40,622 nucleotides of DNA from Deltaproteobacteria bacterium (GCA_016933215.1 JAFGBH010000042.1:1-40622); one strand, 5' to 3'. Positions 17,051 through 24,686 are shown, numbered from the stretch's first letter. Made by a program: numbers and translations. Notes: generated by a model from the letters alone, not told the origin.

Positions 17051-17079
17051 TTGATAAGGATAGATGTTTGTGCTATATG
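17051..17079 (+). promoter_or_regulatory. sigma-70-like promoter for nfnAB
   Basis: TTGATA (17051-17056), 17-bp spacer, TATATG (17074-17079), about 90 bp before nfnA. It suggests nfnAB can be expressed independently of the hdr-flx genes. Confidence 0.5.
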
Positions 17080-17171
17080 CCTGCCTAAATTTAGCGATTT
17101 GCGGATCGGTTTCATCACTCAAATTTCTTCTGAGTTCAATCTTATTATTTAATTTCGAAGGGGAGTAAACA

Positions 17172-18008
17172 TTGAACGAAATAATTAATCGTGTTTTTTT
17201 ATCCGAAAATGTCATCAGGATGGTGGTCAGTGCGCCGGAGATTGCTGCGAAGCGAAAGGCGGGCCAGTTTGTCGTTCTTATGACGGACGAAAAGGGCGAG
17301 CGGATACCACTGACTATTGTCGAAGATGATAAGAAAAAGGGTACGATAACGATAATCTTCCAGATCGTCGGAAAGACGACGACCGATCTTGCCGGGATGA
17401 AAGAAGGTGATTCCCTCTTCTCCGTTGTCGGTCCCCTCGGGCATCCCACGGAGATAGAAAACTTCGGTACCAGTGTCTGTATCGGCGGAGGCGTTGGTAT
17501 CGGTGTCGTCTATCCCATCGCAGCTGCCCTCAGGGAAACGGGAAATGAAGTGATCTCTATCATCGGCGCGAGGACGAAGGATATCCTGATTCTCGAGGAG
17601 GAAATGAGATCAGTAAGCGATGAGCTTCTCGTTGCCACCGACGACGGGAGCTACGGCTATCACGGTTTTGTCAGCGACGTGCTGAAAAATGTGATCGATT
17701 CGGGAAAAACAATTGATCGTGTCTTTGCCGTCGGACCTGTGCCGATGATGCGGGTGCTTGCTGAGGTTACACGACCCTTTCATATAAAAACCATTGTGAG
17801 CCTGAATCCGATCATGGTGGACGCAACGGGGATGTGCGGCGCCTGTCGTGTTTCGGTGGGGGGTGAAACGAAGCTGGCCTGCGTTGACGGTCCCGAATTT
17901 GACGGCCACGAGGTCGACTTTGACCTTTTGATGACTCGTCTCAGGATGTATTGCGATCAGGAGAAAGCGGCGATGGATGCGTCGAGGTGCAGATGCAATG
18001 GAAGATAA
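17172..18008 (+). CDS. nfnA: NfnA, small subunit of NADH-dependent ferredoxin:NADP+ oxidoreductase
   Basis: 278 residues, the size of NfnA/SudB. An N-terminal flavin domain (GQFVVL), Rossmann segment GGGVGIGVVYP, FAVGPVPMM, and a C-terminal [2Fe-2S] motif GMCGACR with a later cysteine in LACVDGPEF. NfnA binds NADH and FAD; with NfnB it couples NADH and reduced ferredoxin to NADP+ reduction by flavin-based bifurcation, reversibly. The start is TTG with AAGGGGAG at ideal spacing. It overlaps nfnB by 11 bp. SudB (sulfide dehydrogenase) is the same family and cannot be excluded as a side activity. Confidence 0.94.
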   Translation: MNEIINRVFLSENVIRMVVSAPEIAAKRKAGQFVVLMTDEKGERIPLTIVEDDKKKGTITIIFQIVGKTTTDLAGMKEGDSLFSVVGPLGHPTEIENFGTSVCIGGGVGIGVVYPIAAALRETGNEVISIIGARTKDILILEEEMRSVSDELLVATDDGSYGYHGFVSDVLKNVIDSGKTIDRVFAVGPVPMMRVLAEVTRPFHIKTIVSLNPIMVDATGMCGACRVSVGGETKLACVDGPEFDGHEVDFDLLMTRLRMYCDQEKAAMDASRCRCNGR

Positions 18009-19404
18009 AAAGAAAAAGATAAAAATACCGCGACAGTCGATGAGAGAGCAGGACCCTCAGGTTCGAAGCAAAAACTTCGATGAGGTCCCTCTGGGATATA
18101 CGGAGGAAGAGGCAATCCTGGAGGCAAGCAGGTGCCTCCACTGTAAAAAGCCCTTCTGTGTGGCAGGATGTCCCGTCGATATCGATATCCCCGGTTTTAT
18201 ACGCCTTATTTCGGAGAAGGATTTTATCGGTGCCGCCCGCAAGATAAAGGAGACAAATTCTCTCCCCGCTGTCTGCGGAAGGGTCTGTCCTCAGGAAAAT
18301 CAGTGTGAAGAGGTGTGTGTCCTCGGTAAAAAAGGTGACCCCGTTGCAATAGGAAGGCTCGAACGGTTCGTGGCGGATTATGAACGAACAGCCGGAGATA
18401 TTCTGATACCGGAGATTTCTTTGAAAACGGGTAAGAGAATCGCCGTCGTTGGTTCGGGGCCGGCAGGGCTTACCATAGCAGGGGATCTTGTAAAACTAGG
18501 TCACGACGTAACCATATTTGAGGGGCTACACAAGGCGGGAGGTGTTTTGATTTACGGCATACCGGAATTCAGGCTTCCCAAGGATATCGTTGACGCCGAG
18601 GTTGAGTATCTTGAAAAATTGGGTGCGGAGATCGTAACCAATACGGTTGTCGGCAGGGGCAAAACGGTTGATGATCTTCTCGAAGAGGGGTATGATGCAG
18701 TCTTTCTTGGTGTTGGTGCCGGTGCACCGGTTTTCATGAACATACCGGGTGAGAATCTGAGCGGCATTTATTCGGCAAACGAGTATCTTACCAGGTCGAA
18801 TCTCATGAAGGCATACCGGTTTCCCGAGTACGATACACCCATCGCGCGCGGTAAAAACGTAGGCGTTATCGGCGGCGGCAATGTGACCATGGATTCGGCC
18901 AGAACGGCCCTCAGGCTGGGTGCCGAGAATGTCTATGTCATTTACCGGAGGACCGAGGTGGAGATGCCTGCCAGAATCGAGGAAGTCCACCATGCCAAAG
19001 AAGAAGGCGTCCAGTTCAAGCTCCTTACCAACCCTGTCGAGTATATCGGTGATGACAATGGGTGGGTGAAGGGTGCGAAATGCATTCGAATGGAACTGGG
19101 AGAGCCCGATGATTCGGGAAGGCGGAGACCCGTTCCCATAAAAGATTCCGAGTTTGTCATCGATGTCGATATGGTCGTTGTTGCCATCGGCACCATGGCA
19201 AATCCGGTGATACCGGTTACCACGCCCGGCCTGGAGACGAACCGCCGGGGGTATATCGTGACGAAGGACGAAACGGGTGAGACGAGCCGCGAGGGAATCT
19301 ATGCCGGGGGAGATATCGTGACCGGTTCAGCCACGGTCATTCTGGCAATGGGCGCGGCCAAAAAGGCGGCCAGGGCAATCGATGAGTATCTGAAAAATAA
19401 ATGA
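17998..19404 (+). CDS. nfnB: NfnB, large (bifurcating) subunit of ferredoxin:NADP+ oxidoreductase
   Basis: 468 residues from the ATG at 17998 (GAGGTG 8 nt upstream), inside the end of nfnA. The N-terminal Fe-S domain has CLHCKKPFCVAGCPV and CGRVCPQENQCEEVC; FAD site GSGPAG; NADPH site GGGNVTMD; then GEPDDSGRRRPVPIK and the closing YAGGDIVTG. This is the GltD family, but the adjacent nfnA and absence of a glutamate synthase large subunit identify it as NfnB. Its sequence is strikingly like the GltD module inside the giant HdrA of the same block, so the two probably share ancestry. Confidence 0.94.
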   Translation: MEDKKKKIKIPRQSMREQDPQVRSKNFDEVPLGYTEEEAILEASRCLHCKKPFCVAGCPVDIDIPGFIRLISEKDFIGAARKIKETNSLPAVCGRVCPQENQCEEVCVLGKKGDPVAIGRLERFVADYERTAGDILIPEISLKTGKRIAVVGSGPAGLTIAGDLVKLGHDVTIFEGLHKAGGVLIYGIPEFRLPKDIVDAEVEYLEKLGAEIVTNTVVGRGKTVDDLLEEGYDAVFLGVGAGAPVFMNIPGENLSGIYSANEYLTRSNLMKAYRFPEYDTPIARGKNVGVIGGGNVTMDSARTALRLGAENVYVIYRRTEVEMPARIEEVHHAKEEGVQFKLLTNPVEYIGDDNGWVKGAKCIRMELGEPDDSGRRRPVPIKDSEFVIDVDMVVVAIGTMANPVIPVTTPGLETNRRGYIVTKDETGETSREGIYAGGDIVTGSATVILAMGAAKKAARAIDEYLKNK

Positions 19405-19416
19405 TAGTTGGCACCC

Positions 19417-20505
19417 ATGACCGATGAATCCTATATGAAACGTGCCCTCTCACTTGCCCGCAGAGGGAAGGGATGGACAAGTCCGAATCCGATGGTGGGA
19501 TGCGTTGTTGTAAAAGATGGCGAAATCATCGGAGAAGGGTATCATAAACGGTTCGGCGAGAATCATGCGGAGATCAACGCGATCAACAGTGCCACGAAAT
19601 CCCTTGAGGGCTCTACTTTCTATGTAACGCTGGAACCCTGCTCACATTATGGAAAGACACCGCCCTGTGTCGACAGAATTATTGAGTCAGGAGCGGCCTG
19701 CGTTATAGCCGGGGTTCTGGACCCGAATCCCTCAGTTTCCGGGAGGGGAATCGAAAAACTGAAAAATCACGGCATTGAAACCCGTGTCGGGGTCCTCGAA
19801 GAGGAATGCCGGGACCTGAACGAAACGTTCTTCACCTTTATGAAGACGAAGCTACCCTTTGTAACACTCAAGTATGCCCAGACCATCGATGGAAGAATCG
19901 CCTCTGCAACCGGTCATTCGCAGTGGATAAGCTCGAAAGCCTCGCGCCGTTTTGCCCATGCCCTGAGGGCGGAACACGATGCCGTCCTGGTCGGTGTCGA
20001 TACGGTGATACAGGATGATCCCGAGTTGACCGTCCGTCTCGCCCGGGGAAAAAATCCGGTGAGGATTATCGTCGATTCGACACTGAGAATACCCGAGAAT
20101 GCCACAGTACTTCAAAACCAGAAGAAGGCGACAACACTGATTGCCGTGACGACGCAAAGCTCTAAAAAAAAGCGATCATATTTTAATGAACGGGGAATCG
20201 AGACTCTGGTAATCGATAAAGATGGTGCTGGGCGTGTAGACCTCGGAAAACTCCTCATTGCAATGGGGAAAAGAGGAATATCATCAATTCTCGTGGAGGG
20301 GGGCGCACAGATTATTACCTCCTTTGTGCGAGAAAGACTCCCCGACAGGATCGTTATCATAACGGCGCCGAAGATTCTTGGAAAGGGAATCGAAGCGGTC
20401 GGCGATCTGGGAATTCAAACGGTTGATGACTCTCTTCATCTCTCGGTCAAAAGAATTATGAAAAAGGGAGATGATATTATCGCCGATTTACGGATTACGA
20501 AGTAA
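19417..20505 (+). CDS. ribD: riboflavin biosynthesis protein RibD (deaminase/reductase)
   Basis: 362 residues from the ATG at 19417; a TTG three codons upstream is less likely because family members start close to MTDESYMKRAL. The N-terminal deaminase has zinc ligands His50 (HAE, with Glu52), Cys75 and Cys84 (PCSHYGKTPPC). The C-terminal reductase starts near VTLKYAQTIDGRIA and contains SILVEGG. It converts the GTP-derived pyrimidine by deamination and NADPH reduction toward FMN and FAD. Placement right behind the flavoprotein-rich redox operon, 12 bp after nfnB, makes cotranscription likely. No other rib gene is visible. Confidence 0.95.
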   Translation: MTDESYMKRALSLARRGKGWTSPNPMVGCVVVKDGEIIGEGYHKRFGENHAEINAINSATKSLEGSTFYVTLEPCSHYGKTPPCVDRIIESGAACVIAGVLDPNPSVSGRGIEKLKNHGIETRVGVLEEECRDLNETFFTFMKTKLPFVTLKYAQTIDGRIASATGHSQWISSKASRRFAHALRAEHDAVLVGVDTVIQDDPELTVRLARGKNPVRIIVDSTLRIPENATVLQNQKKATTLIAVTTQSSKKKRSYFNERGIETLVIDKDGAGRVDLGKLLIAMGKRGISSILVEGGAQIITSFVRERLPDRIVIITAPKILGKGIEAVGDLGIQTVDDSLHLSVKRIMKKGDDIIADLRITK

Positions 20506-20514
20506 GGGGTATTT

Positions 20515-21018
20515 ATGTCTTGGTACGCAGTACATACGAAGAGTCGGCATGAGGATAAGGTCGACATCCGTCTTACCCAGAAGTCGATAGAGACATTTCT
20601 TCCAAAGATGGAAATCTGGAGCATGAGGAAGGACAGAAGAAAGAAAATTAACGTTCCCATGTTTTCGAGTTACCTCTTCGTCGATATTCCAGAGTTGACC
20701 AATGAGAAAAAACTGGATGTGCTTACCACGGTCGGCGTCGTCAGGATGTTGGGAAAGCCCGACAGTCATGTTCCGATACCGGTACCTGACGAGCAGATCG
20801 AGGCGATTCAGCGTATCGTAAACTCGAAGGTCGAAATAGAACACTTTAACTATCCGAAGGAGGGGGAAAAGGCGAGAATAGCCGACGGGCCCTTCAAGGA
20901 TATCGAAGGAGTTGTTCTGAGTACCGATTATAAGAAGAATCTCTTTGTGGTATCCATCGATCTTCTGCAGCGATCGGTGGCGATCAAGCTCGAAGGATTT
21001 CAGATAGAAAAGATATAA
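20515..21018 (+). CDS. NusG-family transcription antitermination factor (RfaH/UpxY-like paralog)
   Basis: 167 residues. An N-terminal NGN domain (SWYAVHTKSRHEDKV; FLPKMEIW; SYLFVDI; VVRMLG) and a C-terminal KOW segment (GEKARIADGPFKDIEGVV). The true housekeeping nusG normally sits between secE and rplK; this one follows ribD by 9 bp, so it is more likely a specialised paralog of the RfaH/LoaP/UpxY kind that promotes readthrough of long polysaccharide or biosynthesis operons. The gmd-fcl sugar genes lie about 5.7 kb downstream, but no link can be shown. It is convergent with the RNase Z-like gene. Confidence 0.85.
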   Translation: MSWYAVHTKSRHEDKVDIRLTQKSIETFLPKMEIWSMRKDRRKKINVPMFSSYLFVDIPELTNEKKLDVLTTVGVVRMLGKPDSHVPIPVPDEQIEAIQRIVNSKVEIEHFNYPKEGEKARIADGPFKDIEGVVLSTDYKKNLFVVSIDLLQRSVAIKLEGFQIEKI

Positions 21019-21031
21019 GTTGCCACACCGT

Positions 21032-22063
21032 TTACTTAAAGTCCTCAAAGGCCGCCAGGGCCTCGTTTTCCAGGATTTCTCTCTGCCCCTTATATTTCGG
21101 TGAAAAGTGGAAGACCACGATCCTTTTTGCTTTGGCCTTCCGTGCAAGAGTCCCCGCCTGTTTTGCCGTAAGGTGATATTTCTCAGCGGCCCGCCCCGCA
21201 TCAGCATCAAGAAATGAGGCCTCGACAAACATGATGTCCGATCCATTGGCAATATCCACGATCTTTTCCGCATTTTCCTCACTGTAAAGGGCATCAGCGA
21301 TATAGGAGATCTTCTGCCCCGGTGTTATCTTGACGATCTTTTCCTTCAGCAATCCCAGGGGGAGCGTCGTTTCGATGGGCTTTCTCTCGTCATTTTTTCC
21401 GCTTATTGTTACAGGAGTTTCGTCATCTTCATTTCTCAGGATCCGATCCTTCAGATCGGTGAGCCACCTGCCCGAGGGGAGGCCCAGTTGCCTGAGCTCA
21501 TTTTTCAATATGTTTATGTGCGTCTTTTCCTTTAGAGAGAAGGCGAGAGAGGGTATCTTGTGATCGAGAAAAACGGTTCTGACAATAAAATTTTTCCGCT
21601 CCGTCACTATCCCCTCGAAGGGTGTATTCTCCTCTGTCGTTTCTCCCCTGAATGCGTCGCGGCAGTTATAGGACTTCGATGTCATGTCGTTTTCATGGAT
21701 CTCGGTCACGTGAAGGGCGAAATCATTTTCGTAGTTTTCGACGAGATTCCATGAGTAGGCGGCTATTTTACTCTCCACGTTCTTTATAAATCCGGGTGGT
21801 CCAAAAAGTGAAATATGCATGTTTCTTCCGAGGCATATACGCAGTATGTGATCGAATCCTACAAAATGATCCATATGGGTATGGGAGACGAATATGTGAC
21901 TTATCCTGAGGATTTTCCGTGAAGGAAGATGGTGGAGATCGCCCAGGTCGAAAAGAATCGCTTCACTCTTATACTTGAATTTTACATAGACGCCGGGGTC
22001 GGCAAAGGGGTCATTTATGAGTTCTGCGCTGAACATAAGGTTATGCTCGATGTCTGAAAACAT
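21032..22063 (-). CDS. RNase Z-like metallo-beta-lactamase-fold hydrolase
   Basis: About 343 residues. The zinc motif HTHMDH is at 61-66, with later metal-binding histidines in AEKYHLTAKQAG and VVFHFSPKY, as in RNase Z/ElaC. RNase Z cleaves tRNA 3' trailers; some relatives are phosphodiesterases. The start is uncertain. A TTG at 22075 falls at the -10 box of the only visible promoter, so I use the ATG at 22063, which would be almost leaderless. An ATG at 22036 is also in frame. An insert of about 100 residues between the first zinc motif and the C-terminal half is longer than in minimal RNase Z. Confidence 0.8.
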   Translation of the reverse strand: MFSDIEHNLMFSAELINDPFADPGVYVKFKYKSEAILFDLGDLHHLPSRKILRISHIFVSHTHMDHFVGFDHILRICLGRNMHISLFGPPGFIKNVESKIAAYSWNLVENYENDFALHVTEIHENDMTSKSYNCRDAFRGETTEENTPFEGIVTERKNFIVRTVFLDHKIPSLAFSLKEKTHINILKNELRQLGLPSGRWLTDLKDRILRNEDDETPVTISGKNDERKPIETTLPLGLLKEKIVKITPGQKISYIADALYSEENAEKIVDIANGSDIMFVEASFLDADAGRAAEKYHLTAKQAGTLARKAKAKRIVVFHFSPKYKGQREILENEALAAFEDFK

Positions 22064-22076
22064 TTGATATATCAAA
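22063..22076. promoter_or_regulatory. 14-bp palindrome at the RNase Z-like gene start
   Basis: TTTGATATATCAAA is a perfect palindrome overlapping the -10 region and predicted transcription start of the minus-strand gene. It is a candidate operator, although such an AT-rich palindrome could also be chance. Confidence 0.35.
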
Positions 22077-22103
22077 CATAACCGGTTATATCGCAGGTGT
22101 CAA
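22075..22103 (-). promoter_or_regulatory. sigma-70-like promoter for the RNase Z-like gene
   Basis: Reading the minus strand: TTGACA (22103-22098), 17-bp spacer, TATGTT (22080-22075). Transcription would begin about where the chosen ATG lies. Confidence 0.5.
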
Positions 22104-22384
22104 GGAGGAGGAAAAGGATTGACCGGGGGTACCTAGAAGCATAGCGAAGGGGGTCAGGCCTTTACTGTTAACTGGCTGTTATCCATGTTTAGTCATTTCC
22201 TTTATGGTTTCAAAATGACTCTGCATTTTTGTCTCTGACGATTCGTTCAGCCAAACGCCTCCTGTTATGGCTCAGTTAATAGTAAAGGCCTGACCCCTCC
22301 GTTATAGTAAAGGCCTGACCCCTCCGTCGCGCCATCGGCGATACGGCTGAGAAGTATCGATGCGTTCGGGATTAAGGAAGACAG
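22076..22384. other. 309-bp gene-free stretch with a repeat element
   Basis: It contains the RNase Z-like promoter at its left edge, the inverted-repeat element, and about 55 bp of leader before the release-factor-like gene with AAGGAAG as its ribosome-binding site. No other feature was found. Confidence 0.6.
22150..22327. repeat. inverted-repeat element with GGGGTCAGGCCTTTACT termini
   Basis: The left arm (22150-22174) and the complement of 22272-22296 agree at 24 of 25 positions, with about 100 bp between them. The right end is duplicated in tandem: ATAGTAAAGGCCTGACCCC plus CTCCGT at 22279-22302 and again at 22304-22327, identical. No open frame is inside, so it looks like a non-autonomous element of the REP/MITE type. 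Similar GACCTGACCCC words are known around REP-associated tyrosine transposases, but no transposase is present here. Confidence 0.7.
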
Positions 22385-22804
22385 ATGTCATTATTCAGTA
22401 TTTCTGAAAATAAAGAAAAGGCCCTCCTGGAAAGGATGGAGAAACTCGGGGTGAAAGAGGAGGATCTCAGAGAGACCTTTGTGCGCTCTTCGGGCTCGGG
22501 GGGACAAAAGGTCAATAAAACCTCATCCTGTGTGTATCTTGTCCATGTCCCAACCGGTCTTTCGGTAAAATGTCAGCAGGAACGGTCGCAGGCTATGAAC
22601 AGGTTTATTGCCCGGCGGCTCCTCCTCGACCGTATAGAGAGGATTAAAAAGGGAAGGGCGAGTGCCGAGCGAAAGCGGATAGAAAAGATAAAAAGACAGA
22701 AGAGGAGACGTTCAAAGAAGGCCAGGGAGAAGGTGCTCCAGATGAAGCATGCGCAATCTGAAAAGAAGGCCCTTCGCTCCAAGAATATTACAATTGATGA
22801 GTAG
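22385..22804 (+). CDS. release-factor-like protein with GGQ domain (ribosome rescue type)
   Basis: 139 residues: a single RF-1 catalytic domain with GSGGQKVNKTSS near 37-48 and a long basic C-terminal tail (RIKKGRASAERKRIEKIKR and on). The codon-recognition domains of RF1/RF2 are absent. This is the layout of ArfB/YaeJ and MTRFR-type proteins, which release peptides from stalled ribosomes that lack a stop codon, the basic tail entering the mRNA channel. It precedes the toxin-antitoxin pair by 110 bp, but that pair has its own promoter. The exact subfamily was not determined. Confidence 0.87.
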   Translation: MSLFSISENKEKALLERMEKLGVKEEDLRETFVRSSGSGGQKVNKTSSCVYLVHVPTGLSVKCQQERSQAMNRFIARRLLLDRIERIKKGRASAERKRIEKIKRQKRRRSKKAREKVLQMKHAQSEKKALRSKNITIDE

Positions 22805-22849
22805 GATAAAATTTCGGATTTTCCAGAAAAAGGTAGATTAAAATAGTGC

Positions 22850-22878
22850 TTGACATAAAAAGCGCTGAAATGTACATT
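22850..22878 (+). promoter_or_regulatory. promoter of the toxin-antitoxin operon
   Basis: Perfect TTGACA (22850-22855), 17-bp spacer and TACATT (22873-22878), 36 bp before the antitoxin start. Confidence 0.7.
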
Positions 22879-22885
22879 AGAGCGC
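22862..22885. promoter_or_regulatory. palindromic operator of the toxin-antitoxin operon
   Basis: A 24-bp near-perfect palindrome: GCGCT, two mismatched bases, AATGT, then the symmetric ACATT, two mismatched bases and AGCGC. It covers the spacer and -10 of the promoter, exactly where an antitoxin or toxin-antitoxin complex would bind to repress its own operon. Confidence 0.65.
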
Positions 22886-22914
22886 AAAAGGAGATAAAGA
22901 AAAGGAGAGGAATT

Positions 22915-23178
22915 ATGCCTACACGGGAAAGCGTAACAACGGTATTTGCACGTGACAACTTTGGAGATATAATTAATAGGGTTGCTTTTGGCAAGGAAAG
23001 AGTTTCACTTACGCGCCGAAATAAAACACTTGTGGCAATCGTTCCAATTGAAGATGTGGAAGTATTGGAGAAAATGGAAATGCTTCAAGACATAGAAGAT
23101 GCAAAATCGGCACTTAAAGAAGCAACGAAAAAGGGAACCATTTCTCTCGAAGAGCTTCGCAAAGAACTTGGTCTTTAA
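22915..23178 (+). CDS. type II antitoxin, Phd/YefM-like
   Basis: 87 residues from the ATG at 22915, which has AGGAGAGG just upstream; an earlier in-frame start would lie before the promoter's -10. The N-terminal half (SVTTVFARDNFGDIINRVAFGKERVSLTRR... then VAIVPIEDVEVLE) matches the Phd/YefM DNA-binding fold, in which a prevent-host-death motif is followed by a short strand. The acidic helical C-terminus (LKEATKKGTISLEELRKELGL) would wrap the toxin. It ends 19 bp before the toxin start and is probably autoregulated through the palindrome over its promoter. Confidence 0.83.
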   Translation: MPTRESVTTVFARDNFGDIINRVAFGKERVSLTRRNKTLVAIVPIEDVEVLEKMEMLQDIEDAKSALKEATKKGTISLEELRKELGL

Positions 23179-23197
23179 GGGCTTCGCGTGAAAAGCC

Positions 23198-23533
23198 GTG
23201 AAAACTTATTCAATTGAGTTTACACCAGCAGCAAGGCGCAATATAATCAAATTGGAAAAAGGGTTCCAAGAGGACATCCTTCGCTGTATTGAAAGCTTAG
23301 CAAGAAACCCGAGACCGAAAGGTACGGAGAAAATAGGCGAATTTTATAGAATCCACTATAATGATTTCAGAATTGTTTACAGTGTTGACGACAAAACAGT
23401 TGTAATCTTAGTTCTAAAAGTAGGAGATCGAAAAGATATATATAAAAATCAACCCACTCAAGTTCTCAAAAAGACCATGAAAACAACCTCCCGTCGTTTT
23501 ACCCTTCGAGATGGCGAATTTCATGAAAAGTGA
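23198..23533 (+). CDS. RelE/ParE-family toxin
   Basis: 111 residues from a GTG start. The core (SIEFTPAARRNIIKLE; RPKGTEKIGEFYRIHYNDFRIVYSVDD; VLKVGDRKDIYK) is a RelE-type mRNA interferase with the usual basic residues. About 25 residues (after KDIYKN) extend beyond the normal end of the family; they look like readthrough into former non-coding sequence, so a lost stop codon is possible. No good Shine-Dalgarno precedes the GTG; translation is probably coupled to the antitoxin. Gyrase poisoning (ParE) rather than ribosome-dependent cleavage cannot be excluded. Confidence 0.83.
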   Translation: MKTYSIEFTPAARRNIIKLEKGFQEDILRCIESLARNPRPKGTEKIGEFYRIHYNDFRIVYSVDDKTVVILVLKVGDRKDIYKNQPTQVLKKTMKTTSRRFTLRDGEFHEK

Positions 23534-23610
23534 GAGGTCATTCGTCTTTCATGAATTTGTGTCAGAAAAAAGTGCTACCTTAAAATGAGGCATTCTCTAA
23601 AATTTGACAA

Positions 23611-23650
23611 AAAAAGAGGGGAAGACGGTTTTTACGCTTCCCCTCTTTTT
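23611..23650. terminator. bidirectional intrinsic terminator
   Basis: AAAAAGAGGGGAAG (23611-23624) pairs perfectly with CTTCCCCTCTTTTT (23637-23650) around a 12-nt loop. It gives T-runs on both strands between the convergent toxin and c-subunit genes. Confidence 0.85.
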
Positions 23651-23667
23651 CCTTATAAAGCCGCCTC

Positions 23668-24045
23668 TTAGCCGAAAATGTATTTCAGCAATGGATTGGC
23701 GTAGAGTATTGACAGTGCGATAACCAGCGCGTAAATCGCGATGGACTCTGTCATTGCCATACCAACCAGCATGGTGAGCATGATTTTACCCTGTGCATCG
23801 GGGTTTCTGCCAACGGCATTTGCGGCACCACTCGTTGCCTGCCCCATTCCCAAACCGGGTCCAAATGCACCGATTCCCATTACGATACCGGCTGCAAGTA
23901 CACTACAGGCGATGACAAGCGCCTTTGCCGATAAATCTCCCGATGCAGCGGCAGCTCCCTCACTTGCAATCGCGAAAGAAGAGGTCACCATCAGTAGAAA
24001 TAATGTGAACAGACTGTAGACAATACCTTTCAACGATTTCCTCAT
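23668..24045 (-). CDS. atpE: F-type ATP synthase c subunit, first paralog
   Basis: 125 residues. A signal-peptide-like leader (about 1-28, ending SSFAIAS) precedes the two-helix hairpin, a form seen in other Desulfobacterota c subunits. Helix 1 has the glycine-rich GIGAFGPGLGMG, the polar loop is GRNPDAQG, and helix 2 carries the ion-binding Glu100 with Ser101 and Tyr105 (TESIAIYA). Ser after Glu and the Tyr are shared with sodium-type c rings, but the helix-1 glutamine of Ilyobacter-type rings is Met here, so ion choice is undecided. It lies alone, away from atpB. AGGAGG is 10 nt before the ATG. Confidence 0.94.
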   Translation of the reverse strand: MRKSLKGIVYSLFTLFLLMVTSSFAIASEGAAAASGDLSAKALVIACSVLAAGIVMGIGAFGPGLGMGQATSGAANAVGRNPDAQGKIMLTMLVGMAMTESIAIYALVIALSILYANPLLKYIFG

Positions 24046-24163
24046 GCTTCTAAATCCTCCTTTTTAAATTATTTTATGTTGTCTGTCTTCATGCCCCTGG
24101 GATTCGCTCCAGGTTCCCTTTTATTGTTACTGGAACTTCCCCACCATTTTAACAGACGGCATT

Positions 24164-24192
24164 TTATTATCCATAAGAAAATAAATTGTCAA
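24164..24192 (-). promoter_or_regulatory. promoter of the first c-subunit gene
   Basis: On the minus strand: perfect TTGACA (24192-24187), 17-bp spacer, TAATAA (24169-24164). The complementary strand also reads TTGTCA here, so a divergent start toward ahbB is conceivable. Confidence 0.5.
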
Positions 24193-24224
24193 GAAATATT
24201 TGGATGTGTTAAGAGATTCTCCTA

Positions 24225-24686
24225 ATGATTACCGAAGAAGAAATTGCAGTAGCCAGCTGTATCCAGGAAGATATATCTCTCGAGCGGAGACCCTTTGCCG
24301 CTATCGGGGTCCGGATCGGTATGGAAGAAGGCGACGTTATCGATACCATCAATGGACTCAGGGAGAGGGGCATCATTCGAAAATTCGGTGCCATCGTCAG
24401 GCATCGGAAAGCAGGATACAGTGAAAATGCCATGATCCTCTGGGCGGTGCCGGAAGAAGATCTCGAAAAGGCGGGAAGAAGCCTCGCTTCCTACAGGGAG
24501 ATAAGTCACTGTTACGGAAGGACCCCTCCCTTTGAGGGGAAATACACCCTCTTTTCCATGCTCCATTTGGCAAAGGGGGAGGCGGAAGAGTTGGTGAGAA
24601 AGATTTCCGAAACGATCGCTATCAATGATTACCTGATACTCAGAAGTGAAGAAGAGTACAAAAAAACGAGTATGGGGTATTTTTAG
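24225..24686 (+). CDS. ahbB: siroheme decarboxylase subunit, AhbB-like (Lrp/AsnC fold)
   Basis: 153 residues. An N-terminal winged-helix segment (about 1-60) and a C-terminal RAM-like domain with the family signature [22 protein letters not shown]. AhbA/AhbB proteins decarboxylate siroheme to didecarboxysiroheme, the first step of the alternative heme pathway in sulfate reducers and archaea; they look like Lrp regulators but act as enzymes. The choice of AhbB over AhbA is tentative; the partner gene is not in the window. The stop codon shares a base with the hemL start (TAGTG), which ties it to tetrapyrrole synthesis. Confidence 0.85.
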   Translation: MITEEEIAVASCIQEDISLERRPFAAIGVRIGMEEGDVIDTINGLRERGIIRKFGAIVRHRKAGYSENAMILWAVPEEDLEKAGRSLASYREISHCYGRTPPFEGKYTLFSMLHLAKGEAEELVRKISETIAINDYLILRSEEEYKKTSMGYF

